Source: Membranipora membranacea (Eukaryota; Bryozoa; Gymnolaemata; Cheilostomatida; Membraniporidae). Taken from it: a DNA stretch of 64,000 nucleotides. The notes below the pieces were generated by a model. The model had not been told where the DNA came from, did not search any database, and saw nothing but the letters and a program-made list of their open reading frames with translations. The DNA lies in contig OU612066.1 of assembly GCA_914767715.1 (NCBI GenBank), positions 3,477,001-3,541,000 on the forward strand, given 5' to 3'. The position numbers were made by a program, and so were the translations under genes. Below, one piece after another: positions 1-14,300 of the stretch (the first letter of the stretch is position 1; each line of letters begins with the position of its first letter).

Positions 1-1065
1 GTCAGATTTTCATGACCTGACTGTTTACTTTTGATGTCCTGAAAAGAGGATTAGAAGTAGTGTAACAGGTCAATTCATCCAACAGTCACATGCCTTGTCC
101 ACCCTTGTCAAGAGAGAGGACAACTTTATGACAATTCAAACAAACACCAACTTCTGAAGAAATGGGTTAATGTAATATTGTACTGTGGATATAGATGAAT
201 GTATGTACCCAGCCCATTATTCCATGCTTGCAAATGGATGCTGTTATAATTTAGTTTGATGATGAAGCTTCACCAACTATTGTTCAAGAAGATGAGGTAA
301 ATCAATGAAGATGTTTATAATTTTGATCACCTTGAATTGTCCTACCAAAAGCACATATATTATTCTCTAGCTAGATACTCATCTCTAATCATCCTGACTA
401 CTAGACCTATGGGCTCAATGATTTAATACTAACGGCGGATAACATAATCTGATTCCCCTATCTTCTCTATTCTCCAAACTGTTACTCCTCTTCCCAGACT
501 GTATCTAACTATCAATCTATAAATTGTATGGAATTTTTAATCTCGCTAAACAAACTGTCAGATTTCTCTTTGGACACATAAATGTATTTATTTTGCATTG
601 GGGTATATGATTTCACAAACATCACTGTGCATATAGGGCTACCATTAGGAACTTTGGACTTTTTTATTTCCATTCAAATTTCATGAAACAAGTTTGACAC
701 AATGTAGCAAGTGTCATCATAAAAGAAATTTCAGCGTAAAAAATTGACAGGGATTTTCCCACAATCCTTATTTGTAAACTTTTTTTTTCACTTTGACAAT
801 TTCATATACAAGAATTCCAAATTTTGATCAACAACTGATATTACCTCACATCAGGGCAAATAAGTCAACTTCGAGGCCTCACAACTCAGCCCCTGATTTT
901 GTGCTCGTGTCTGAGCTCGTTAGGTCGAGAGACATCTCTTAAAATTCTTATCTTAACTTCATTAAAGCTTCACAAACTCCTGTTGAGTTATAATAATTAG
1001 TGTAATAAAACAATAACACGGCAATGTTGATGACGTAGCATAATATCTGTATTATCTCCCCTCAG
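1..1065. other. Upstream intronic sequence, no gene seen
   Basis: AT-rich sequence with no convincing coding exon or mobile-element protein on either strand. Because the exon at 1066 begins with a splice acceptor and is in phase 0, most or all of this stretch is probably an intron of the partial gene whose last exons follow. Confidence 0.5.
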
Positions 1066-1236
1066 TCTGAGCAGGAGATGCGGCTGGCAGCGGAGGCTGA
1101 TCAAATAAAGAGAGAAGCTCGGGCTCAGCAGGAGGCCATGTCAGCAGAGGAGAGCGCTTTGCTATCTAAACTCTCAGCTGAAGAAATACAACAAGTCGTC
1201 CAGATTGTCACCAAAGATACATTCAAAAATCTCAAT
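1066..1236 (+). CDS. Penultimate exon of an unrecognised coiled-coil protein (partial gene)
   Basis: Open 57-codon exon bounded by a pyrimidine-rich acceptor ending CTCAG and a donor GTAAGT, phase 0 at both ends. It encodes a charged helical segment rich in Glu, Gln, Ala and Arg (for example EMRLAAEADQIKREARAQQE), which looks like coiled coil. It joins in phase to the exon at 1560. The 5' part of the gene lies before the window. I do not recognise the family; the composition suggests a structural or cytoskeletal protein but no enzyme motif is visible. Confidence 0.7.
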
Positions 1237-1559
1237 GTAAGTGATTATCAAGGATGAGGATTGTTCTATTTTTTTACCTTGGGGGATAGAGTGGGCAGGT
1301 GTGGTAGTCTTAATAGTCAATATAATCCTTCAACCTGAGTTATCCCAAATCTGATCGAATTTGTTTAATTGAGCAAGGCCATATCTCAGTGGAAGGTAAT
1401 GAGATTCTGATGATATAAATCCTCAGGTGTTGGACAGGACATCTGGTTACCTTAGTTCCTGATATATGTTATCTTGTGACTTGATACGATCATCCCCTTA
1501 GTCTGCCAAACCTTGCACTTTTAGAACAGTCAGAATTTTATATTTTGTTATTATTGCAG

Positions 1560-1643
1560 GCGGAAATGGCTGCTAAGTTGAGGGAGAGAGAGAACACAGT
1601 ACTAAACAGAATCAATAAAGTGCATAAAGTTGCCAGTACTTGA
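1560..1643 (+). CDS. Terminal exon of the same coiled-coil protein
   Basis: Acceptor TTATTGCAG, then 27 codons and a TGA stop at 1641-1643. It reads straight on from the exon at 1066 (both phase 0) and continues the charged helix (AEMAAKLRERENTVLNRINK). The two exons together give the last 84 residues of the protein. It lies on the same strand as the proprotein convertase that starts 545 bp downstream. Confidence 0.7.
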   Translation, partial: AEMAAKLRERENTVLNRINKVHKVAST

Positions 1644-2188
1644 TGTGAAAGGACAACTGCTATTTGAAAATGAGGCTGTTACATAAATATCCATCAAGAC
1701 ACTGAAATGTTATCTTTGTAGTTGTAAACAATCGGTTTTCTTGCTCCTAATTTGATAAGAGTTTTGCTAGTTTGCTTGATTCGCATTGTTTCTTTCTATA
1801 TGTAAAGTAACTCTATTTATTTGATAGAAATGGTTTACATGGATTATTTTCTCTTTTATTTTATTACCTGATATAAATTGTGCAGATATCACCATAGCTC
1901 TTTTGATTTGTAGTAAATACTTTCAGGTAAATAGTAGTAAATACCTTTCAAATTATGCAGATCAAATAACGATTACCTTGTACCGCATTAAATAGCATAT
2001 CAATCATCCATAACTGCTGAAGCAAGTCTAAGGGACAAACTCTCTTCCCCTATACAATTCAGCTATAAGAATAGATGGTAGCACCTTCAATCTGGCAGGA
2101 AGGAGATTCATTTGGAATAACAGAGATCCCTGGTAGGCTGCTGTAAACTAGTGCAATTTGAAGGACAAAAGTTAACACCTGGTTTACA
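1644..2188 (+). promoter_or_regulatory. Intergenic region and probable promoter/5'UTR of convertase copy A
   Basis: No ORF is supported. About 1865-2060 has diverged but recognisable similarity to 28785-29000 in front of the second, decayed copy: a shared GATATAA/GTTGTGCAG stretch and, at 2031-2055, the block AGGGACAAACTCTCT. Shared upstream sequence of this kind suggests the gene's 5' flank was part of the tandem duplication. Transcription start and core promoter cannot be placed by eye. Confidence 0.4.
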
Positions 2189-2392
2189 ATGGCTGCAATG
2201 GAGATGATACAAATGTCTTCGTTATTTTATTTTGTTACTGTAACGAATATTGTGACCGTTTTCGCAAAGAGTGACAATCATTGTGGAGAACATCACTTCT
2301 CTAATTCCTGGGTGATTGAGCTGCATGGTGGATTGGAATTGAAGAAGATAGCAACTCTTGCTGATGAAACGGGGTTCATCCATCGTGGGCAG
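2189..2392 (+). CDS. Copy A exon 1: signal peptide and start of prodomain
   Basis: ATG followed by a hydrophobic run (SSLFYFVTVTNIVTVF) typical of a signal peptide, then a prodomain start with NSWVIELHGG and GFIHRGQ, matching the furin-family pattern N-x-W-x-V/I..GG...GF.x.GQ. The donor is GTGAGA, phase 0. The first ATG is chosen because the hydrophobic core follows it directly; a second Met at codon 4 is equally usable. Confidence 0.85.
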
Positions 2393-5300
2393 GTGAGATT
2401 GCCTTTTATCTTTTTGTTAACCCTTAACGTGAGATGTTATCATTAAGCTGCGCTTAAAGTGTTTTGGAAAGCAAAGTGCAACCTCTGTTCATTCAAAGCT
2501 TTGCCATAGCAATAAACTAAAAAATCAAATTTATTCGAAGGATTTTATTGATTGATGTAACCTAATTTGAAGTGCAATAACCCAGGGTCTAGAAGGGTCT
2601 AGTGTCGGGAAATTCTATCTTGTCAGGATAGCCAGCATGGGCTTGGCTTAATTAGTCCCGATATCCAACTTGTTCGGATGAACGCATAAAGCCTAACGAC
2701 AGCCTGCCAGCTGAAAAGTCCGTTTAAATCAAGGCTGCTATTGTGTACTAACTATCTAACTAAAACTAACAGAGTTACAAAGATTTAACCTATTAATTGG
2801 TAAAAATAATCAGTGCGTTTAGTCTCGTCCCCTAGCAAACATGAAGTGTCTAGTTAAAAGAGGGAAGGATGTAAGATTGCTAAATATAGTTACAGTCGTA
2901 GCATTTATAAAGGATTATTATAACAGCCAAAACATAGTGAGGGAATTCAATGTATGAATAGAATGTATGAATAGAATATGTCCTCAGTGTTTAATATATA
3001 TAACAGTAAAGACTGAAATTCCCCACACTAGAGTATGTTATCTCCCCTGTTACAGATTAACACTGAAATATCTTTGACTACGCTACCTTTGACCAATACT
3101 GTTTTTGGATGATTTCTAGTGTAAGTTGAGCACCTTGTAAGTCTCCTAGGCAAGCCAGGGCTAGGCTTACTGTTATACTGTAAGTTGATAATCATTTTAG
3201 TGTGAATATGTTACAGGGGAGATAACATACTCTAGACCCTGGGTTTTCGCACTTTGAAATATATTACATCATTCAATAATGTCCTTGTGCAAGTAAATTT
3301 AGTTTTTTGTTCATTGCTATGGGAAAGCTTTGATATGAACAGTGGTTGTGCTTTGCTTTCCTAATCACTTAAATATCTCAACATGTTGGATGGAAAAAAA
3401 AATGGGTTTGCTTTTTTGGAGTTGCATATGATGGAAGTGACAGACCCGTGACAGACAGGATCACACTTTTGATATTGATAGCAGCAGATAATTTTTGGTT
3501 GAATAGGGATTGGGATTTAGATCATAGCATGTTTTGGTTTAGAATAGTGTACGGCGAGTCTATAGTGACTCTTTACGTTGTACCCTTATATGTACAAATT
3601 TTTTTATTCACCGTAGACCATAAGTTTTATGTCATTATTAAATTACCCCAGACAACTATTGAAGAACCATTACTGCCGCCACAGAACTTGCAGACTTCCT
3701 CGAAGTTTGAGCAACAGAATTCTCATAAACACCCTAAAAAAGCCCTGATATTAGCAAACGCTGGCATTCTCATTTTGATAGATTGCTTGGTTGGTGTTAA
3801 ACTGTCACAAAATGCCCAGATCTAGTGATAGCTTATAAATGACAAATAATTCTAATCAGGGAAAATAAAAAGTTAGGAAAGGAACAGGGTTCTTGGTATA
3901 ATTTTTGAGCTTGAAATGAGATTAAGACAGCTATCACACATGCATTTGCATGAAAAATAAGTCTTCAGGGTTACTTGGTCTGGTACGTTTGGGGGTTATA
4001 AGATACACTATTGAGTTGCCTACTCATGCACAGCCCAAATTGTCCAGGCGATTTGTAATGAGCCTATTATGGGGTTAATACAGTAATATTAGTGACTATT
4101 GTGGTTAGATAACAACTTTTGCAAATACATGACAAAGTCACTCACAATTCTGTCGATGACATAAAAGTTCAAATTTAATGAGTTGAGACCGCTAATCAAA
4201 ACAACCTTCATTTCTGTTATGAGCCCATGTTGAAGAAGAGATTAGAAGAACCACTGTACCAAAGATTATAAATACTGACTGTACATTACAATCAATGACT
4301 ATGACCCATTCCCTGTCCACAGCTTTTCAAGCGAGTGATTTTCATTTCATACCGCTGCGCTTGTTTGCTCTGTTTAAATAAGATTACACTGGAGCAATGA
4401 ATTCTTCCTGCTGACAAAGCCTTGCTTATTTCAGATTTACCTAAAAATGGTCCATACAATGCTTTATGGTTAGTACATAATCTTGCGATAATATCCAACA
4501 CTAGCCCCCCAAATAAGATCCATACTGATGAAATAACTCAAAAACTCGACAAATTAATTTCCTAAGTGACTGATGTGTGCTTTGACATAGGATCTCATAT
4601 GGCCTGCTGCACTCAGTCAGTAATATTGATAGTCCATGTTTAGAAGTGCTGAGTATCTGTGATGCACAGATGGACAAGATCTGATGTAAAATAATATAGA
4701 AAGTTTCTCAAGGTATTTACTGCTTACACGATTATCAATACTCCTCTCTTTAGGAGGCAGTCAAATTCATTGACATTTTTCATCACCTTGAAGTCCGAAA
4801 TAACTAGATGACAATTTTATTTACTTCAATTTACTTTGTGACTTGTAAATTCCAGTTTTTGATGTAAACAACAAAGTTTACCCGAGAAAATCTTGTGAGT
4901 CCAAACATCAGAATATTTGCAAAAATTGTTGTAAAGATTCTCGAAACTTCAAATCACTCAGTATTATTCATCGCATGCTTTGGATATTAACATCATCCTA
5001 ATGCCTGAAATGTCGAGATTTAAAAACAAAGTATTTTAGATTTTTGTGCAAATTAGAAAAACATCCAGTCTACATGTGTAAATTTTGTATCTTCCATTGA
5101 AATTCTATTGAAAGCCACTAATCATAAAGCATAATGGCTGAAGACAGAGTTTGATTGGAATGTCATATCTTAGTATTTATAATCTTCAATACAATCCATG
5201 TAAGCCACAATCTCATTTATTCATCAAATAAATATAAACAAAACCTTGAAATCATTTGGCGATGTATTGATCTGCCTTTATATTGCCAATTTCTATCTCG

Positions 5301-8300
5301 AACAGTAACCATGGTTAACAAAAAATGTTGCATCTGTCAAAGCACTGTGGGTTATTTCAAGTGGCCGAAATAATACAGATTTAAACTTGAGTGGTGTGAC
5401 TGCCTCAGGGACATTTTCCCTATGATAATCACATGGACCCGACGTCGATTTGCTACAATTGCCTCCTGAATGATATTCAATCTCGCTCTCACTGGATCTG
5501 TTAATCTCCCTATAATTTTCACTCTCGCTGTCAGATGAGCTAGAGTTGTAATTTTTGCTGTGCTAGATTTCGATCATTTGCTTTGTCATTCAATTATGAA
5601 ATTTTATACACTTTCCCATTTTACCAGCAAAGCCACATAACATGAGACAGATTAACTTTGCATTGTATTCACTCATTCATTCAATAGATAAATTCTGTGA
5701 GGTTTAATTTTGTATGCAGGGAATATCAAAACCACTGTGTCATAACAAAAAGTCTTATTTACGAGATACTGTATATTCCCATTATAATCTAAGGTACTAA
5801 AAAGGTACTATTTTCTACAAGTGATCACAACTCCAAAGGAGAAAAATAGTACCTTTTTAGTACCTTCTCATCCCAACTTTGAGTGAAAATAATTCTTAAC
5901 TGGGCCACAGGCTGCTTTTGGAAATAGCATAATGTTCTAAACTAGACTGAGAGCTCTAGAATGATACCAAAAACCTGTTCCCTTTACAAGCACTTTAAGA
6001 TTGGTCCTGTATAAATGGGTATGCGGTATATATGTATGTATATATAATGTTATCTGTTACCACATTCGAGGTATCCCAACATGGTAGTTTTTAGGGTAGG
6101 GGAAGGAGTGGAGACACGAATCAGCTGAAATAAAAGATATTCGTGTCATCAATGTATATGTGTATACAAACTAAGGCACATTTAAACCCAAAATGTGAAT
6201 CTACAATGAAAATTTGAGATAATATAAATAAATCTCTCATCGATCTCCACACTTATCTGGTAATAGCAGTGACTTAATTTTTGTTCCACTTAAAAATTGA
6301 TCACATTATTGGATGGAGTGTTCATTAAATAATCGATGCTCTATTCATCTGCAATGCAGATATATATCATGGCAACGAGTTGAAAGCTGTTGGCTATGGG
6401 TGGGTGAGGAATGGAGGGATTTGTGTTGGGTTTGATCAGTTTTGGCTTGTAAGTCATCATAGTTCTATTATATTATACATCACTATTGTCAAGCGGATGC
6501 ACTGTATGTACATTGATGATAATGTCTGGTAGATTTGTTTGTTTTACATGTTTAGCCGCAGCAGCACTAACATAAATAGTATGGTCTCAAAATTTACTGC
6601 CAAAATGTTTCACATTAATAATTGTTTCAGATACTAGCAGATTCGGATATTCATGAGTTTGTACACAAAGATTTGGAATCGTGCTCACCCACTCCAGCCC
6701 ATCATCATACTCATAAACTAACTCGTCATTCGAAGGTGAGAATCATACTATTTCTGTTAAATACAGACATCCTGGTCATGTTTGTGAAGGCAAAAGCATT
6801 ATGAATATATATGTATATATTATAAATTATACATACATACAAACATTATACAGCATTATACATATATACATATACAGCATTATACATATAAATACTATTG
6901 TTCATAACATGTTTATGCTGTGTAAAGTGGTTGCTTCCAGTTTGCATGCACACCTTGGGCGTCAGATGAGCCCAGTAGTCTGTAAAATGCAGCAGGATTC
7001 GAACCCTTGCGCGTAAGAGGCCAGGCATGTTTATGATGAAGGTATAGCGACATGACAATGGAGATTAATTATTATAATGTTTATTATAAAGATTCACTAG
7101 TCACATCGTTTTATATACCATCTTCAGCATTTATCATGTCTATGACTACTCTTCATATGACATGACATAAATTAAAATAATTTTTTTGGGATCATGGTGT
7201 TCAGAGCTATATTTTGACAATGAAAAAATTCATCGCTCTTCCTGATTAAAACTATGTGTAGCTTGAGAAAATTGCCCCCCCCCCCTTTTTTTCATCAATT
7301 GCGCCTGGGGTTTGGAACCTCATATGTGTTTGATGAAAAAGCGGGGCAATTTCTAGCACTACATATCATTTTTACCAAGAAGTGCTATGAATTTTTTCAG
7401 TGTCAAAATATTGCATGACTTCTGCAAAACTAGCTGCCTATATATTGCTAGGGTCCTACTGAAGTCTTTAACTATAAACAGTATAGCTTATCATTGTGAT
7501 TTTTATATATTTTGAAGATAAAATTGGCATATCAGCAAAGATTCCAGTTTATTGCGAAAAAACAGTTTAGAGATATTTACTTCACTGACCCGCTTTGGAT
7601 CTCTTCTTCTTGGTATCTGGTAAGTAGGAGATGGACAACTAAAGGAGCGTATTTGGTGTGTTTAATTTTATTTCAAAGCCCATTTTTTTTGTGAACACAA
7701 TATCATTAAAGCTGCTATTTTATACCGAACTAAGCCAATTGTTCAGCAAACACAAAGTTAAAATGCCATGCAGGTTGACCACCGCAGTACCAACATACTT
7801 CTCTCAATGATTTTTCACTCATGACTTCTGGGCTAATTGGTCTATCACCTTCATACTTTCACATATTATCCATTGATGTCATGCATCAGGCCTACATATT
7901 GTAAAGTTTCAAGTAGATTTCCATGTACAACGTCCATCTGTGGATCGCTATAAGTAGATGAGTCAACAAAATTAAAAAAGAAAGAGACCTATCAACACAG
8001 CTGACTTCCTGTGATTGACTTCCCAAAGGGATATCTCAATCTTGGTCAGATTTCTCCCAGCTTTAAGGCCCACTGCCCCAATTTAGGGTAAAACATTACT
8101 ATAATATACTCATCATGTACAGTCAAACCATGGCTGTAATGGAAGGTATTGAAATGTTATGTCAACTTTCTTTTGAATATAATATTGCAGAGTAAGGATA
8201 TTCTGAGGGGAAACATCTTTTATTTACTGTGGGAAATTGTGACAGCTTGATAACTGAGACCCATCTCTATATGTTACATTGTTTTCTAACTTTTTTTCAA

Positions 8301-11300
8301 TGTCTAATATTCAAGCTAAACAACATTGACATTTTGTGTTAGGATACATAGGCTATGGGTAACCTGGGTTAGGAAGTGAGGTATATCATATAGATTTATG
8401 TCTCATGTCATTGAAAGAATTAACTTGACTGAATATGTGCAGATCTACTCATCACTAGTCAGATACATACATATCATTAACATCGTGTTTGGGTGCCAAA
8501 GACTTTCACTTTGTGAAAGGCCGAGGAGAAAACGAATAGTCATTTACTGATAGAATTATCGATTTACAATGCATATTCCTCCATTTATTTCAGGGTAATA
8601 GTCAGGAATCTTCATATGACTTAAATATAAGAGAACCTTGGAGGAATGGATACACAGGAAAGAATGTGGTGGTGGCAGTAGTTGACGATGGGCTTGAAAC
8701 TGATCATCTTGATTTCCAACATAACTACGTATGTATATAAATGAATACAAAATTCCAAGCCATGTAGACATAATTTTTTAATGGATGGAAAACTTCAAAT
8801 ATTACAACTACAACCTTTTTCTATCCCTACCTTCCACTGCACCATTATTAGAGTTGGGTCCTGAGGTGTCAGTTCTAGTGTTAAAATATCTGAAACGTCT
8901 ATTAATAACTCCAGATATTTCCATTCACCTTTAGGATCCCCAAGCAAGCACTGATATACTTGATAACGACAGTGACCCAACACCAAATTCAGATAACCAC
9001 GGTACCGGCTGTGCTGGAATAGTAGCTGCAGGAGCAAATAACTCTGTATGCTCTGTTGGCGTTGCTTATGACGCCAAAATTGGAGGTAAATTACAGATAA
9101 TATCCGTGATTACCAGAATCAGTTAACATGAAACAATCTAGACATACTATTGACTGCTCAGTTGTTTCACACCCTGTATTGATGATTGGACCAAATCATT
9201 TACACATCAAGCTTGCAAGCCTTTTTTATTTCAGTAATATGTACGTGGCTGCTGCGGTAAATTTATGGATTTGCTCCTTTTTCTGACCGGTCATAGTTGG
9301 TCAACAGCAGATTTCATCTCATATATAAAACAATAATTATTCTGTGTGATATTTCAAGTTATAAGTCACCAGTCAGGTGCTAAAAGCTGTTAAAACTAGC
9401 CAAAGTATAATCACAGAGAACTATCTTCTGTTTCCTGTGTAGTTTAGCCCCGGGTGTGTCATCATTACCACAGTGTCTCTAAGCCTCCGATAAATTGATG
9501 TGTCACTCAGTGTCAGAGTCAGCAGTGTAACACATTTCCATGGCCAATTTAAAATATTCTTTAGGTTCGATTTATATACGTTTATATTAAATTTTTAACA
9601 GCTGTTACTGGGACGTAACTAATGTGTTGGCTTTTATTGGTGGGTGGGGAAAAGAAGAACCAATGCCAGGTCCTATGATACTTTCAGGAAAGTACTTTCG
9701 ATCTTGCCATTGCCTAACCATACTGACTCTCGTGAACTTGACCGGGCATGTAGATCAATTAGACTATATTTACCACAAAGGGATGTCGTAAGGCTAGGGA
9801 TGGATCATGCACAACTACAGACTACAGAAAGGCTGAGGCAATATATAGGCTGGCAGCTAGTTCCGCAGTATTTTGACACCAAAATAAAGAGCACTTTTTA
9901 GTAAAAAGTAGATGTTGCGCTAGGAATTGCCCCCTTTTTCATCAATACCAATTATTATGTTACGAAACCTAGTGCTGTGCCAGCGCAATATGCTACCACC
10001 TTTATATACTGTATTGTATAGTTAAGTTTCAACCTGTGAATGACGCATGTAGTAGAGTGCTAAGAATTTAATTTAACATCTCCAAAATGGCTTTAGAATT
10101 CCGAGAGGCTCAATTTTGCAGAGGTCAGCACATGTCTTAAAGCTGCGCATGTGCAGAATGTTACCCAACTTGCAATAAATGTGGGATATTGCATAAGATG
10201 AAAATTTGATGACAAGATGTGGTTTGATGTGGTTTGATGTGGTTTGATGTGGTTTGATGTGGTTTGATGTGGTTATATGTGGTCTGAGCTCTAAGCAGGC
10301 GCTCCTGAATCAATAACCTTCCTTCCTGAAAGTACCATATGACCTGGCATTGGCTGTTCTTCCCTCCCCCCCCCCCTCACTCACCAATCAGAGCCAACAG
10401 ATTGGCTAACTCAGCCGTCAATAAAGTAGATCTTAAGCTAGATCCAATTACTGACACAAAGTTATATAAGGATGAAATCTCACAACAAATAGCCAAACTG
10501 TATGTTTTACCACGGATCAATTGATATCCATGTTTCCAGGTATTCGTTTTCTCGGTTCAATTATGGATTACTTCTGGAAGCTCTGGCTAGGCCAATCTCT
10601 TACACTTTCAGCGGACATAGCTCGAGCTCTTTCATTCAATCGTGACTACATCGACATATACTCAAACAGTTGGGGATCAACAGACAATGGTTCAGCATTG
10701 GCAGGACCAGAACCTGTTGAGCAGAGAGCCTTCCTGGACGGAGTGAAACTAGTAAGCATGCTTGACCCTCTGTATCTGTTTCCTGCAGAAAAAAACAAGA
10801 CACCATCGCAAACATAGCTTCATTGAGGAAGCGGATACTGCAGCACAGCATAATGTTACTATAAACTGCTTGCGCTCGCCCCTCAAAACGGCAACAAGAA
10901 ATTTACTACCTAGCACTTAACTGTTTGTACACACACAACACTTCTTCCAAAATCAATGAATCATACATCAACATATATACGCCTACAAGGTTTCTAGCGT
11001 AGCACTCCTGGAGTGCGTTTATTTTAGTAGACATTCTAATTATCAGTAGTTTGATAAAAAGTCAAAATAGAATAAATATACTGCACTTGTACTGTTGGCC
11101 TTTTACAGGGACGTGATGGAAAAGGGAGCATATACGTGTTCGCTTCCGGTAATGGTGGAAGTAATGATTCATGCTCTTGTGATGGTTATGTTACTAGTAT
11201 CTACACCATAGCAGTGGCAGCAGTGACCTCTTATTATACTCCACCAGACTATGCTGAAGAATGCTCATCAATTATGGTTACAGCTTTTAGTAGTGGATTG

Positions 11301-14300
11301 AGGTACAATGACAAGGTAATTGTAAATCTGTACATATTCATCACAATATCATAACCATCATCATAACACAATCTCCAAATTGAAGGTTCAAATCATGGCT
11401 CTGCAAAGTGAAGAAATGCCTTTCATGTTATTAATTTATATTTTATAGTATTCTATCAAACACAAAAATCTTGATTTTTACACCTAGTCATCAAGGGGTT
11501 GAGTATAGTATTATAGGTATAGTACAATAGATATAATGTTAAAATGTGTGTGATGCTATATATGACAATCGTGTAGTAGTGTAGATTTCAAAGATTTTCA
11601 GTCAACGTACCAGGTTTTTTATTGATTACTTTATCCATATCAAGCGGATTCTTGGTTTGAAATTTGCAACAATTTTAGTTGAATTATAAAATAACGTCAA
11701 CACAAAACCAACATAAAATTGATCACAAAAAGCGGCCTAATGTAAAGCCATTGTCAAACTGAAAATCCGATCTAAACCTGAACTAAACCTGAACTAAAAA
11801 CCTGAACTGTGGATTGCATGTTGTCGATATCATTGCTACTAAACAACTGAATGGCGCTTTATATGCTGTCCTGTCTAGGTTCTATATCCTACTTAGACTA
11901 TAGGGTAGGTTAAAAATCTAAGCTACTCGGTTAAAATATTTTAAAATTTTTAATTTTGGAGACAATGGAGGTTTAAACTATTGCTGCCACCACAGGCAAA
12001 TATGTGCTTATTGAATTCTGTATAGCTCAAAACTAATATTATGAGGCTGCAATCAAATAATTTGCACAACCTGATCTTCAAACTCAGGGTATGAAATTAA
12101 TTATCTACCATATCATGTGAGATAGTTACCATCTTACTAGTGGAAATTAATGACGTTGTCAGCTAATGCGTTAATCGCATACCCTAATTTTGAAGATCAG
12201 TGTGCAAATTATTTGCCCATTAGGTGACAGTTCTGAGATTAAAGCCTCAATAAGTTATTCTTGAGCTACACAGAATCAAATGAGCACAAATTTGCCTGAG
12301 TGGCAGCAGTAGTTTCAAAAGTATGCGTAAAAAGGCTATTAGAAACAAGGAGATCTCCCTGGTAGAAGCAGGATCAACTGAATTTTATTCTAACCACAAA
12401 CAAAATTAGTGCCATAAGTAGGTATGTGAAAAAAAATACAGATCCGATCAAAAGTAGCACAATTTTATCTGCATAATGATTGAGTGAATGCAGCTGACGG
12501 CGTGTGAGATGTAGGCCTAGCCCCTAGATTGTCCAAAAGCCCAGCTGTTCACTGCATCATCTGTGCTGATTCCCGAAGTAAGTTGATATTTTAAGAGAAT
12601 TGCTAATATCTGATGCAATAGGAAATAAATTTCAAGACTATGCAAAAATCTATGCATGTCAGGCAAGTCAGGCGGTACCTAAGGTAAGATATGTTAGATT
12701 TACACATGAGGGAAAATGCAAGGCTGGGTATAAATTATTGGTGATCATTGGGTTTTCCTTATCAGAGAGGGGAACTTCTATACCTAGTGTAAGTCCTCAG
12801 ACAGCTGCAATGCAATGCAAAAAGTCATGGATGAGTGACTGATAATGCAATGCTCTATTTCCTTACCCTGTATTATGATTTCACTCAGGAGAATTTTTGT
12901 TTGGCTGAGGCCACAAACACTTTGTACTCGCATGTATTGATTTGTTTATTGAGGATTAAACTGAAAATATCACTCAATGATTGGCTGGCTGAAAGATTCA
13001 TGAGACTTTTGACCAATGAAACACTGCACTTTTTCTTTTTTTTAATACTTTATTTGGCAGTCTAAATCATTTTGGGCAAAATGTTTTACATTTAGTGCCA
13101 AAGCAGAAAAGAGAGAAAAAAAAACTATATAAGTAAGATGAGATATTTAAATAGACTGAGTTTAAAACAGGATAGTCTTGTCATTGCAACGAAAAAAAAC
13201 TGGTAAATCATTGTACGATTTCGCGATGGAAGTATTAATCTTGATGTCATTATATAGATTAAGTTTTAAAATATCTCTCCGTGGATATCTGCTATTAAAA
13301 CTTATGAACAAATTAACACACCATTCATGTGTTTTTTCCAAATCCACGGAGCACAATCGTTCTAGTTGAAGGGAATCTGAATGTGAGCAGGTGAATGTGG
13401 TATCATCAGCCTAAGCGTGAGCCGACGATGACAAAGACAATGTCAACAGATCATTGATGAACATCAAAAACAGAGTTGGAGCAAGTATTGAGCCTTGCGG
13501 AACTCCAACTGTTATAGGCAAGACCTTGGATACTTGATTTGAAAAGCCGACAAACTGTCTCCTATCCACTAAGAAGGATTTGAGAATTTGTAAAGATGAG
13601 CTTTCTATTTTGAAATTCTTGAGTTTTTGATACAAAATCTGGTGATCAACGCAGTCGAATGCCTTGCAGAAGTCCAAAAACATTGCAATGGTTATCTGTT
13701 TCTGCTTTTTATCAGTAACATCTGACAAGATTTTATGAACTGAATTAGTACAAGAATGTCCGGTGCGAAAGCCTGCCTGCAAGTTATGAATGGCTTTTTT
13801 TTGTGAGGAAATTCGTCAAACAGACGTTAGCATGTTTCTCAAATATTTTCGATAATATAGGTAGAATGGAGATAGGTCTATAATTTGAAGGATTGCTCTT
13901 GTCACCTTGTTTGAAAATAGGAGTAATCCTAGCCAATTTCCAATCAGATGGGAAACAGCCTACAGACAAAATCCTATTGAACATATCAGTCAAAATATCC
14001 GCTATATAAGGCAGTGTTCTCTTCAGCATTTGGACAGAAATTCCATCCGGACCAGTAGATTTATTTGATGAAATTATTTTAAGATATAAGCAAATTGATG
14101 CTGGAGTAAAACTTTCAAACGATAACAAATTGCCTTCAATGGCATATTAATTTGAGTTCACCTGGAAAGGAAACCTATCTCTGACAAATTTAGAACATAG
14201 TTTTGAGGCTACAGTAGAAAAATGTTCGTTCATAACATCAGCTGTAATATCTGATGAGCAAACAGAATGAGGATTTTCGGATTTCAAGTTCGAAGCCTCC

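Noticed and set aside
6801-7058. Overlapping open frames rich in Ile and Tyr on both strands
   Set aside because: They come from ATACATATA low-complexity sequence.
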